Part shown: one piece after another, positions 1 to 8,099 of the stretch
Layout: every line of letters begins with the position of its first letter
How positions within the stretch are numbered: position 1 is the stretch's first letter
Origin: JBGOTP01 sp963717075
Lineage (GTDB): Bacteria; Acidobacteriota; Vicinamibacteria; Vicinamibacterales; CAVVIG01
Assembly: GCA_963717075.1 (NCBI GenBank)
Contig: CAVQVI010000010.1
Coordinates: forward strand, 682,001-746,000
DNA length: 64,000 bases
Reading direction: 5' to 3'
Notes under the pieces: generated by a model
Database searches by the model: none
The model's input: only the letters and a program-made list of their open reading frames with translations
What the model was told of the DNA's origin: nothing
Program-made: the position numbers and the translations under genes

Positions 1-151
1 TGCCATGGGCGTAGTGACGGATGGCGTCACGCGTCGCCTCGTAGTTCCACGGCTCCACCGTATCGGTGATCTTGACGCCAACCCGCTCGCGGAGGTCGTG
101 TAGGCCCTCCTCGGTGATTTTCGGAAAACGGCTGGTGGTGGTAGTGGGCAT
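1..151 (-). CDS. MaoC-type (FAS1-like) dehydratase, N-terminal fragment
   Basis: Only the first 50 codons lie in the window; the gene runs off the left edge. The translation begins MPTTTTSRF and continues with a helix ending EATRDAIRHYAHG, which resembles the N-terminal FAS1-like dehydratase domain (hot-dog fold) of MaoC enoyl-CoA hydratase relatives. The ATG at 151 is preceded by an AGGAG ribosome-binding site. It lies 18 bases downstream of the acyl-CoA synthetase on the same strand, so the two probably form a CoA-thioester catabolic operon. The family call rests on a short segment and is moderate. Confidence 0.6.
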   Translation of the reverse strand, partial: MPTTTTSRFPKITEEGLHDLRERVGVKITDTVEPWNYEATRDAIRHYAHG

Positions 152-169
152 TCGTCTTCTCCTGATATT

Positions 170-1737
170 TCAGTCGCCGACCGCGGCCGCAGCCGCGGCT
201 TCGCGATCGCGCAGGACCTTGCGGTTGACCTTTCCCGCCGGGGTCTTGGGAAGTTCACTCACAAACGCGATGTGACGCGGAAATTCGTGCTGACTCAGCC
301 GCTCGCGCGTGAATGTCTTCAGCTCTTCGACATAGTCGTCGCTGGGCGAACGGTCGGTGACGATGAACGCTTTCACGACCTGCCCGCGCGTGGCATCCGG
401 CACGCCGATGACCGCCGCTTCCCTAACATCCGGATGCTTGAGCAACGTGTTTTCGATCTCAACCGCGCTCATCGTCCAGCCGGCGGAGATGATCACGTCG
501 TCCGCCCGACCTGCGTGATAGAAATAGCCATCCTCGTCGATCTTCGCGAGGTCCTTGGTTGTTTCCCACCTGTTGCGTCGCCACAGCATGAGTTCACCGA
601 CGACGCCCGGTTCTGCCGGGGTTCCGTCCGGCTTTTGCACTTGGAGCTTCAAGCCGGGCACTGGCTTTCCCAGCGAGCCTGGCTTGACGACGTAGTCGCT
701 TGCGCCCGGGTAGTTGACCAGCACCACGCCTATCTCGGTGGTGCCATACATGCTGCACGCCGGCACATGGAAGGTCTGGTCGATAAACTCCAGCGTCGCC
801 GGATCGATGGGCTCACCGGTATAGGACAGCTTCTTGATTGAGAAGGCGAAGTCGCTTGGCTTCACCAGAATTCTTCATCATCCTGTAATGGGTGGCCGCC
901 GCCGACAGGTTGGTGATCTTGTAATCTTGGAGCGCCTTCATCAGCCGCACTGCATCGAAGCGGCCGGCGAAAGTGCCGGTCGTGACGCCCAGCGCCAGCG
1001 GCGCCAGCGTGCCATGCCACAGGCCGTGCCCCCAGGCGGGCGAGGAAGGACAAAAAAATTCGTCGCCCGGCCGGATGCCGGTTCCGTACAGCGCAGCAAA
1101 CATCAGCGTCACCAGGGCGCGATGCGTGTGCTTGACCGCTGCCGGCAATTCACGGGTGGTACCGGATGTGTACTGGAACACAGCCAGATCGTCGGCGCGG
1201 GTGGCCGTTTGAAATGTCTTCGGAAAGCGTCGCGATCTCGTCAAGCAGACCGGCATCGGCCACGACGACACGGATCCCTTCGACCTGATTGGCGATTTCC
1301 GCCTTTTCCGCATTGGTGATCAGCAGCGTCGGCTTGCAGTCGTCGACCCGCAGCCGCAGTCCGTCGAGCCCGAAGAGCGTGAACAGCGGGACGCTGATCG
1401 CCCCCGTCATCATCGCGCCGAACAGGCTGATATAGAAAGGCAGCGACGGGTCCAGCATGAAGGCGATGCGGTCCCCCGGTTTGATACCGTTCTCCGCCAG
1501 CCAATGTGCGAAGCGCGAGGAACCGGCAGCGATGACGTCGAAACTCAGGACCTCGTCAGTTCCGTCAGCATGCGCAATGCGCACCGCGGTGCGGCCCGAC
1601 CCATCCGCGTGGCGGCTGATGCACTCGTCGGCGATATTGAGGTGTTCGCTATTGCCGTCGAAGAGCTCCCACAGCGCCCGTGAATCGGCGAGCTTTTGGG
1701 CATCTGCATAGCTGCTGTACTCCGTGAGCTTCGCCAT
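170..1737 (-). CDS. AMP-dependent acyl-CoA synthetase/ligase, broken by two frameshifts
   Basis: Three overlapping open frames together give one ANL-family acid:CoA ligase of about 520 residues, which activates a carboxylic acid through an acyl-AMP. Seen in order: an N-terminal part starting MAKLTEYSS, a P-loop-like YTSGTT followed by the unusual RELPAAVKHTH where family members usually have GxPK, SMYGTTEIG (A5-like motif), the hinge DGYFYHAGRADD followed by SAGW, and a C-terminal GKVNRK lysine. Frame changes fall near 1218 and near 864. Neither flank shows a deletion, so indel errors in the sequence are as likely as a true pseudogene. The ATG at 1737 is preceded by only a weak GAGAAG. The substrate cannot be told; the MaoC neighbour suggests fatty or aromatic acid degradation. 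Confidence 0.8.
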
Positions 1738-1807
1738 GGTTCTACCAGTGTGTCTTCTCAATGCCGCCGCGAATCCGCATCGTCGTACACAATATTCACG
1801 TCGGGGC

Positions 1808-3073
1808 CTAGCCGAGTGGATCGGCGGGGCGGGACAGCCTTACGCCCGCGAAGGTCAGCAACCCGGCAGCGGTGAGCAGCAATCCGGTGTAGGCGGCAGC
1901 GCCAGCCGCGCTCAGCAACTGGGCGGCGATCGGGGTCAGGGCGCCGCCAACGATGCCGCCGGTGTTGAAGGCAAGCGAAATCCCGCTGTAGCGGACGCGC
2001 ACCGGAAACAGCCGCGACATCCAGGCGCCGAGCGGACCGTTGGTGAAGCCCATCACGAACATCGTGGCGCAAAGCGTGGCGGCGGCCAGGGCCAGCGAGC
2101 CTGCGCCTAGGCCAGGCCCGAAGGCGAAACCTATTGCCACCGTCGCCAGCGCCGCGCCCGAAAGTGTGCTCGCGGGGGTGGTGCGGTCAGCGTGGATCGC
2201 GGCGAGGACAATCCCAAGCGCAAAGAAGAGATTCGCGACGAGTTGGACGGCGAGGAATGTCTTGCGCGGGTACCCGAGCGGGCCGGTGGCCTGCGCCAGC
2301 GCGAATGCGGTCGCGAGGTAGAAGATCGCAAAGGTTGCGACGGCGCCCGCGCCGCCGGCGAGCACCGCGCCGAGATGATTGGCGAGAAGCCGAGTGAGGG
2401 GCACCTTCAGCGGCGGTTCCCGCTCGAGCGCGGCGCGGAACGCGGGCGTTTCGCTGATCCGCAGCCGCACCCACAGCCCAATCGCCACCAGCACCGCGCT
2501 CGCGAGGAACGGCAAGCGCCAGCCCCAGGCAGCGAAGTCAGCTTCGCTGAGGCCGAGTCCGAGCAGCAGGAACAGGCCGTTCGCGGCGAAGAAGCCGAGC
2601 GGAGCGCCAAGCTGGGTAGCGGCGCCGAATCGCGCCTCCCAGCCCCTTGGCGCGTTCTCGACAGCGAGTAACGCGGCCCCACCCCATTCGCCGCCAAGTG
2701 CGAAACCCTGTCCGAAGCGCATCAGGCACAGCAGGCCAGGGGCGATCCAGCCCGCCATCGCGTACGTCGGCAGGAAAGCGATCGCCAGCGTGGAACCGCC
2801 CATCAGCAGCAGCGAGGCGACAAGGGTCGACTTGCGGCCGATCCTGTCGCCGAAATGGCCGAAGGCGATTGCGCCGATCGGCCGGGCAAAGAACGCGATG
2901 CCCAAGCTCATGAAGGCGAGCAGCGTCTGCGCGGCCGCGGACTGCGCCGGGAAGAACAGTGGGCCGAACACCAGTGCCGCCGCCGTCGCATAAATGAAGA
3001 AGTCGTAGAACTCCACAGCCGTGCCCGCCAGCGATGCGGCAAGTATGCGGGCGTTGTCGCGTAGCGGCTGCAT
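1808..3073 (-). CDS. MFS transporter, metabolite:H+ symporter (MHS) type
   Basis: A 421-residue, 12-helix inner-membrane transporter. The MHS subfamily (relatives of ProP, ShiA, KgtP) is indicated by EFYDFFIYATAAALVFGPLF in helix 1, the loop motif GHFGDRIGRKS between helices 2 and 3, and RFGQGFALGGEWGGAAL in helix 4. Such proteins import carboxylates or osmolytes with protons. I chose the ATG at 3073 because GGAGAGG lies seven bases upstream; an in-frame TTG at 3109 would add 12 residues. It is co-oriented with the acyl-CoA synthetase, 70 bases away, so it may import that enzyme's acid substrate (inference). Confidence 0.88.
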   Translation of the reverse strand: MQPLRDNARILAASLAGTAVEFYDFFIYATAAALVFGPLFFPAQSAAAQTLLAFMSLGIAFFARPIGAIAFGHFGDRIGRKSTLVASLLLMGGSTLAIAFLPTYAMAGWIAPGLLCLMRFGQGFALGGEWGGAALLAVENAPRGWEARFGAATQLGAPLGFFAANGLFLLLGLGLSEADFAAWGWRLPFLASAVLVAIGLWVRLRISETPAFRAALEREPPLKVPLTRLLANHLGAVLAGGAGAVATFAIFYLATAFALAQATGPLGYPRKTFLAVQLVANLFFALGIVLAAIHADRTTPASTLSGAALATVAIGFAFGPGLGAGSLALAAATLCATMFVMGFTNGPLGAWMSRLFPVRVRYSGISLAFNTGGIVGGALTPIAAQLLSAAGAAAYTGLLLTAAGLLTFAGVRLSRPADPLG

Positions 3074-3320
3074 GTTCGCTCGCCTCTCCAAAGGCGACGT
3101 GTCTGTCAAGGGGAAATGGGCACCGGCCGCCCAACGCCTCTCAAGGGTGATCGAAAGGCAGAAACCGACCAGTTCGTTCTCGTTTGCGAGGTAGGCGGGA
3201 CACAGCAGTTGATGCTGTGAACAGCGGCCGGGAAATCCAGGCGCTCATTCTTGGCGCCTCGCGTCGGGTGAGCTGAGAAGCGTCGGTGCTCGCGCGCGGA
3301 CTTGCGGAACCGGCGACGCT

Positions 3321-4346
3321 TTACTTCCGCCGTTGCTTTGTCGCTGCCTCTGCCTCGGCGCGCTCCTCGGCTCGTGCCGCGCTCAGCATATTGGCCATGG
3401 AGTAATTGCCTTCATGGCAGGCGTACTCCCAGATCTCATATGAATTCGGACCTCGATCCGCCTGCAGGGGAACAAGCGCGGTAAACGGCTTGGTCCAGAT
3501 TGTCGGATCCTCCACGGTGAATCGGTAATCGATCGTGTCGGGTCCCGTGCGAATGAATCGCTCCACCAGCCGCATATTCTCGCTGGATCCGTTGAACAGG
3601 TTCTTGGTGTTGAAGTTCGTCGTTTCGACAACGAGCGTGTCACCGTCCCAGCGACCTCTCGGGTCCCCCCACCACTGACGAATCTTCTTGTCGACATGCG
3701 GGCGCCCGTCGAGAGGAATGCGACGGACCTCATGGATCATCTCGTAAAGCAGGACCACCGAGCCGGGAACCTGGACAATCTGTAGTCCGTTGGCGTAGCC
3801 GTTCGGAATCGTGACTCCAGGCATACCGCGAGTAATGCAGCGATCCCAGGGGTCCTGAAAATCCTCGGGACCATTCGGCCGCTGCTTTGGGTCAGGCTGC
3901 GCAGCAAGCCTTCTCTGGCCTTCAGGTGTCAGGGGCGGCAGCCGGCCGTCCGGTGGGTCAATGAGCAGGGATGCTTGCGCAGAAGGCCTGGCCCGTTCAG
4001 TATCGCGCCATTCCGTTCCATAGTTGCCGGTATCTCCAGGACCACCGAATGCAATCGCGATGCGCCGTTCTGCGCGTCGTTTGTCGGCTTCCGCTTGCGT
4101 CAGCCACGCCTTCGTTCCAAGTTTCGGATCGCGTTCGAAGGGAACGTTCTGCCCCAAGGCATCGGTTGTGTACATGCCCTGCAGATCTGGATCACCCCAC
4201 GGTGTTCGTGGTGTCTTCCAATTCTCCTTCACGACGGGGCGGGTATCCGTTACATTGGTCTGGCCACCGAGGGAAACTGTCAGCGCTGCCACGCCAGCCA
4301 TCGTGCCGATCAGCGCTCGGCGTGAGTTGAGTCTGAATTGGGCCAT
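3321..4346 (-). CDS. Secreted protein of unknown function, CHEG family (copy 1)
   Basis: 341 residues with a Tat-like N-terminus (NSRRALIGTMAGVAAL), so probably exported. It belongs to a family present five times in this window. Shared motifs in order: TPWGDPDLQGMY, SLLIDPPDGRLPPLTPEG, RCITRGMPG, YEMIHEVRRIPLDGRPH, GRWDGDTLVVETTNF, LVERFIR, WTKPFTALVPL and YACHEGNYSMANML. Two cysteines (in RCI and ACH) are conserved across all copies and may form a disulfide. No catalytic motif is recognisable and the function is unknown. The ATG at 4346 has AGAGGGGG upstream; 14 bases separate it from the preceding family member. Last gene of the cytochrome/PQQ operon. Confidence 0.75.
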   Translation of the reverse strand: MAQFRLNSRRALIGTMAGVAALTVSLGGQTNVTDTRPVVKENWKTPRTPWGDPDLQGMYTTDALGQNVPFERDPKLGTKAWLTQAEADKRRAERRIAIAFGGPGDTGNYGTEWRDTERARPSAQASLLIDPPDGRLPPLTPEGQRRLAAQPDPKQRPNGPEDFQDPWDRCITRGMPGVTIPNGYANGLQIVQVPGSVVLLYEMIHEVRRIPLDGRPHVDKKIRQWWGDPRGRWDGDTLVVETTNFNTKNLFNGSSENMRLVERFIRTGPDTIDYRFTVEDPTIWTKPFTALVPLQADRGPNSYEIWEYACHEGNYSMANMLSAARAEERAEAEAATKQRRK

Positions 4347-4360
4347 GTAACCCCCTCTCT

Positions 4361-5179
4361 TCACTTGGTCGGTTGTCGGCGAAGATGTCCGTAAATCAGG
4401 TCCTCCGCGAACTCCACACATTTGAACTCCAGCAGCTGCGAATCTGATTCAGCTCGTCGATAGAGAGGCATGCTGATCTTCCAAGGCCGGGTAAACACCG
4501 TCGGATCTTCAATCTGGGCTTCATATCTGAGGCGGTCAGGTCCTGTGAAGGTGAACCGCTCGACGATACGGACATTTGGGCTGGCAAAATTACCCGCCCG
4601 GTCGAACCAGGCCTCGCCGTTCAGAGCGGTCACGTCCACGACGAGCGATTCGCCTTCGAAGCGGGCGTTGGAGTGCCCCATCCACGTGTTGGTCGGCGCC
4701 TCTTTGTGGGTGGTCAGATGAAGCGTTCGAGCGGCCGCAGCGTACTCAGACGACATGATGAGGTAGTCGGAGCTCTGGGCGATCTGAAACGGATACGGCA
4801 TGTAGACAAATCGCGGTACGCCAGGAAGATAGCATTTCACCTCAGGGTCGTCGGTCCACCGTCTTCGGCCATTTTCCTGGCGCTTCCGCAACGCCTCCGG
4901 CTTGTAAGGAATCTCCCCGCCTTCGACAACTCCCGCGCCAGGAGGGATGGAGAAAAGCGCACCGAACTGCTTCGGACCCTGTTCGGCAGCGTGCGGCTCG
5001 ATATCCCAGTTCGCGGTATTTATGGTCTGCCAGATGCCAGTAAAGTCTGGCTTGCCGTCGTGGGTACGGGGCGCCTTATAGGCAGCCGCCTGCCCGGCAC
5101 TCAGCACCACGGAGGAAACCAAGATGATTGATGCGGCTGCCAGAATGCCAGCCGCGATTACCCATCTTGCCCAAGACAT
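4361..5179 (-). CDS. Secreted protein of unknown function, divergent CHEG family member (copy 2)
   Basis: 272 residues with an N-terminal hydrophobic segment (about residues 6-30, ending SAGQAAA). It is a shorter, divergent relative of its neighbour: APRTHDGKPDFTGIWQ matches the PDLQG motif, RFEGESLVVDVTALNG matches the WEGDTLVVETTNF motif, and FTRPWKISMPLYR matches the WTKPWTA motif. The paired cysteines persist (VKCYLPGVP and EFKCVEF), but the YACHEGNY tail is replaced. The ATG at 5179 follows AGAGGAG. It lies between the PQQ dehydrogenase and copy 1 in one transcriptional direction. The biochemical role is unknown. Confidence 0.7.
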   Translation of the reverse strand: MSWARWVIAAGILAAASIILVSSVVLSAGQAAAYKAPRTHDGKPDFTGIWQTINTANWDIEPHAAEQGPKQFGALFSIPPGAGVVEGGEIPYKPEALRKRQENGRRRWTDDPEVKCYLPGVPRFVYMPYPFQIAQSSDYLIMSSEYAAAARTLHLTTHKEAPTNTWMGHSNARFEGESLVVDVTALNGEAWFDRAGNFASPNVRIVERFTFTGPDRLRYEAQIEDPTVFTRPWKISMPLYRRAESDSQLLEFKCVEFAEDLIYGHLRRQPTK

Positions 5180-5280
5180 GGCACTCCTCTTTCAAACCCC
5201 TTGCGCCCCGACTTCATTCTAGTCGCCTTATCGTAGCGCGCTTGTCACGATTCACGCTACCAAGCCGGGGCACCAAAATG

Positions 5281-5368
5281 ACCAAATGTTCAAATGACCA
5301 AATGACCAAATGACCAAATGACCAGATGACCAGATGATCAGATGACCAGATGACCAGATGACCAGATG
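5281..5368. repeat. 8-bp tandem array (ACCARATG)11
   Basis: Eleven tandem 8-base units. The first five are mainly accaaatg (one ttcaaatg) and the last six mainly accagatg (one atcagatg). The array ends six bases before the stop of the PQQ dehydrogenase gene, in the intergenic gap to the next gene of the operon. The same unit occurs inverted at 7183-7246, beyond the other end of the dehydrogenase gene. Confidence 0.95.
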
Positions 5369-5374
5369 ATCTTG

Positions 5375-7186
5375 CTATTGTTGCGGCAACGCAAACACGA
5401 ACAGCGTATTGCTTCCAGTGGTCGTCGTGAGCTCTGGCGTCAGCGGAAGAAGGAGCGTCCCTTGGGTGATTCCGCCCGCGCCAATCGCCAGGTATTGGCG
5501 GCCCCCGACGCTATAGGTCATGGGGCGGGCCCCCACCGGTCCATTGAGGATGGTTTCCCAGACGACCGTCCCCCTCTCGGCGTTGAGCGCCCTGAACCGT
5601 CGAACGAGGTCGCCACCGAAAACAAGATTGCCGCCGGTCGCCAACAGAGAGCCGTAGATCGGCGCGCGCTGCTGATACGTCCAGAGGGTTTTTCCCGTGG
5701 ATGCGGAAATGGCCTGGACTCGCCCAATGGGAGCGGTCGCCGGGTTCGCTCCTGGCACGTGCCGGACCTTGGTGGTGAGATCGTAGCCATCGGTCGGTCC
5801 CGCCTTCTCGACCGATGGTGCGATGTCCATGCACGTGTTGTTCATCGGCATGTACATGGCCCCCGTGAGCGGACTGTACGCACCCGAAGGTTGATCCTTG
5901 CCGCCAAGCAGGTACGGGCACGCGAAGGCGGGCTTGTCCATCGACTGGGGCGTCGAGTCTTCGTTGATGATGGGGCGACCCGTTTGCAGGTTCACGCCGG
6001 TCATGATGTTCTGATAAATCGTCGGCCGGGCCCACAGGAATTCACCTGTCTTCGCGTCGAGCGTCCAGACGACCCCTGTTTTTCCGGGGATGCCGGTGAC
6101 GATCTTGCGCGTTTCACCGGATCGCAGATCCGGGTTGATCCACGGTACTTCGTCTGGGCTGGGGGCAACCGCAGTCTGCACAATCATCCGTTCGAACACG
6201 TGATCGAGATCCCAGTTGTCCCGCGGCAGATGCTGAAAGTACCAGACCATCTTGCCGGTGTCGGGATTAATCGCCAGCGTGGAGTTCGTGTAGAGGAGAT
6301 CGGCCTTCCCTGTACCGCGCAAGACCTCCGGCATCGGGGCCGTCACGCCCGTTCCCCAGTAGACCAGGTTCAGCTCCGGGTCGTAGCTCCCCACCATCCA
6401 TGCCGAGGCATGCCGCCGCTTTTCGAGGGGCAATCCTCCCCACGTGTCGCCGCCGGGCTCGCCAGGCTTGGCCGCCGTGTACACGCGCCACAACTCTTCG
6501 CCGTGTCGCGCGTCGTGCGCCGTGATGAAGCAGCCACCAGCCAGCGGGCTGGAGGGATTGCAACGAGACCCCGTGATCACCTTGCCCTTTACCACGATGG
6601 GACCGGCGGTCTGCGCAACCTGATCCTTGTAGTTCGCGCGCTCAGTCTCCCACATGTCTTTACCCGACCTTGCATCGAGCGCAATGATGTGCGCGTCGTT
6701 GGTCGCGAGGAAGATCTTGTCGTCGTAAATCGAGATATTGCGATAACGGTATGCCGTGCCCGTCAGGTTTCCGATGTTGGGGGGCAGCTTCCGCTTGTAT
6801 TCCCAGAGGAGGTCGCCGTTTGAGGCGTCGAGCGCCTGGACGATGTCCTCGGAGTTCACGAGGAACATGATCCCGTTGTAGACGATCGGCTCGACCTCCT
6901 GGGGCCCGGTCTGCATGGCCCTCGACCAGACCAGTCGCAGCTGGCCCACGTTCTCGGCGTTGATCTGGTTGAGCGAACTGTACCCCCACAGGTTGTACCC
7001 GTTGCGGAAACTGATCCAGTTCTCCGCATTCGGTCTCAGGAGCATCTCGTCAGTGACCGGCACGAAGTCCTTCAACTTGTCGGGAACCGGGGCCTTGTCC
7101 GGACTGGGCACGAAGCGCTGGGCACTCGCGCCGAGCCCGAGCAGGAAGACACCAACGCCCGCGCAGAAGACGGCGTTTTTGTTCAT
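5375..7186 (-). CDS. PQQ-dependent quinoprotein dehydrogenase, secreted
   Basis: 603 residues with a signal peptide (cleavage probably after LGASA) and an eight-bladed propeller of the type I PQQ alcohol/glucose dehydrogenase class. It should oxidise an alcohol or sugar in the periplasm using PQQ and Ca2+. Supporting motifs: NAENWISFRNGYNLWGYS, repeated tryptophan-docking blades (LDASNGDLLWEYK, LDARSGKDMWETE, STGKTLWTYQ), GGDTWGGLP, GSYDPELNLVYWGTG, and DNWDLDHVFE, which holds a likely catalytic aspartate. There is no fused heme domain; the cytochrome c encoded just upstream (7293-7754) is the obvious electron acceptor. The start ATG sits inside an 8-bp repeat array, with only an ACGAG from the repeat as a ribosome site. 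Substrate unknown. Confidence 0.92.
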   Translation of the reverse strand: MNKNAVFCAGVGVFLLGLGASAQRFVPSPDKAPVPDKLKDFVPVTDEMLLRPNAENWISFRNGYNLWGYSSLNQINAENVGQLRLVWSRAMQTGPQEVEPIVYNGIMFLVNSEDIVQALDASNGDLLWEYKRKLPPNIGNLTGTAYRYRNISIYDDKIFLATNDAHIIALDARSGKDMWETERANYKDQVAQTAGPIVVKGKVITGSRCNPSSPLAGGCFITAHDARHGEELWRVYTAAKPGEPGGDTWGGLPLEKRRHASAWMVGSYDPELNLVYWGTGVTAPMPEVLRGTGKADLLYTNSTLAINPDTGKMVWYFQHLPRDNWDLDHVFERMIVQTAVAPSPDEVPWINPDLRSGETRKIVTGIPGKTGVVWTLDAKTGEFLWARPTIYQNIMTGVNLQTGRPIINEDSTPQSMDKPAFACPYLLGGKDQPSGAYSPLTGAMYMPMNNTCMDIAPSVEKAGPTDGYDLTTKVRHVPGANPATAPIGRVQAISASTGKTLWTYQQRAPIYGSLLATGGNLVFGGDLVRRFRALNAERGTVVWETILNGPVGARPMTYSVGGRQYLAIGAGGITQGTLLLPLTPELTTTTGSNTLFVFALPQQ

Positions 7187-7246
7187 CTCGTCATCTCGTC
7201 ATCTCGTCATCTGGTCATCTGGTCATCTGGTCATCTGGTCATTTGG
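7183..7246. repeat. 8-bp tandem array (TCATCTSG)8 containing a start codon
   Basis: Eight units: three tcatctcg, four tcatctgg and one tcatttgg. Read on the minus strand this is the same unit as the array at 5281-5368, so the two arrays face each other across the PQQ dehydrogenase gene. The dehydrogenase ATG (7184-7186) is the ATG of the terminal unit. Each upstream unit supplies an ATG that opens a three-codon frame (M-T-R-stop) whose TGA overlaps the next ATG. Confidence 0.93.
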
Positions 7247-7292
7247 TCGACTGCATCACCGAGGCATAGCACCGAAGCACCCAGCGCCCGAG

Positions 7293-7754
7293 TTACGGTT
7301 GTCGCTCGATGGGACGTTTCATGATCGGCGAATCGGCAGTCAACTCTATGCTGCCTGCCGGGTACTTCCACACCTGCAGGATGTACGCGGTGACGTCCAC
7401 GTAGGCCTGAGGGGTGAGCTTGCCGTCGGGTGGCATGTTCTCGGCCGCATAACGAAAGACCTCGCCAATCGGTCGGCCACTCCACTTCTCCAGAAAGAAG
7501 GGCCCGGCGAGCGGCGGCGCGGCGAACTCGTTCGCCCCACCGCGAAGCGAGGCGCCGTGGCAGGAGGTGCAGCTCTGCTCATAGATGCTCTTGCCTCGAT
7601 CGGCCTGCGCGGAGGAATAGCCGCGATCGCCGGCGGTTTGGGCGGCTGCCGTGCGCAGGGCAGGGCCGCGAACGGCGAACAGGACAGGGCCGGCCGTGGC
7701 GTGGCTCGCCAGCACGGTCAGAAGGGAGACGGCGCACACGTTCGTCCGCGACAT
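7293..7754 (-). CDS. Monoheme c-type cytochrome, periplasmic
   Basis: 153 residues with an N-terminal export signal. One heme site, CTSCH in SIYEQSCTSCHGASLRGG, and a likely axial methionine in AENMPPDGKL followed by AYVDVTAYIL, the usual class I cytochrome c layout. The ATG at 7754 follows CCAGGAG. It is first in the operon with the PQQ dehydrogenase (106-base gap filled by the repeat array), so it most likely takes electrons from that enzyme and passes them to the respiratory chain. Confidence 0.9.
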   Translation of the reverse strand: MSRTNVCAVSLLTVLASHATAGPVLFAVRGPALRTAAAQTAGDRGYSSAQADRGKSIYEQSCTSCHGASLRGGANEFAAPPLAGPFFLEKWSGRPIGEVFRYAAENMPPDGKLTPQAYVDVTAYILQVWKYPAGSIELTADSPIMKRPIERQP

Positions 7755-8099
7755 ACCGTGAACTCCTGGCGTTCAGCTCCTGCGAGGTGTTTTCTTCGTG
7801 CCAGTGCGCTGGCAGGCGTAGCATATCCCGATCGGCGGTCGACGCGACGGTAACCCTTCAACCCAAACGCAGGCCCGTGGCTCGGCAACAGGCCTCGCGC
7901 TCACAGTGCCGGGGCGACGATCGCGGCCCGCCTTGCGGCCTCCGCAGCGCCCTGCTGACGCCCCTTCCCCGCGTCGTCCATTGCGCTACAACTCGCTCGA
8001 GGAACAGGTCTTGACGCGTGCCAAGCCCTGCCCTATAAGTTTGACACCCGTGTAGGTCCGCTCCGCTCGTCCGTCGATCTATGTTCAAGGAGGAGACCT
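7755..8099. other. Divergent intergenic region
   Basis: 345 bases between the divergent cytochrome c and NHL-protein genes. It holds a good plus-strand promoter (8011-8039) and a strong ribosome-binding site (AAGGAGGAG, 8087-8095). I found no convincing minus-strand promoter and no small gene. Confidence 0.6.
8011..8039 (+). promoter_or_regulatory. Sigma70-type promoter for the NHL protein gene
   Basis: TTGACG (8011-8016), a 17-base spacer, and TATAAG (8034-8039). Transcription would start near 8046, giving a leader of about 54 bases to the GTG start at 8100. Confidence 0.6.

Noticed and set aside
2192..2993. Plus-strand open frames opposite the MHS transporter
   Set aside because: Arg/Ser/Pro-rich shadows; the minus-strand transporter has all family motifs.
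5281..5368. Possible replication-origin iterons or DnaA boxes
   Set aside because: Unit is 8 bp and unlike a DnaA box; no replication gene nearby, and the array lies inside an operon.
5366..6823. Long open frame (485 codons) on the plus strand opposite the PQQ dehydrogenase
   Set aside because: Arginine-rich antisense translation without domains; the minus-strand gene has clear propeller motifs. It is an effect of high GC content.
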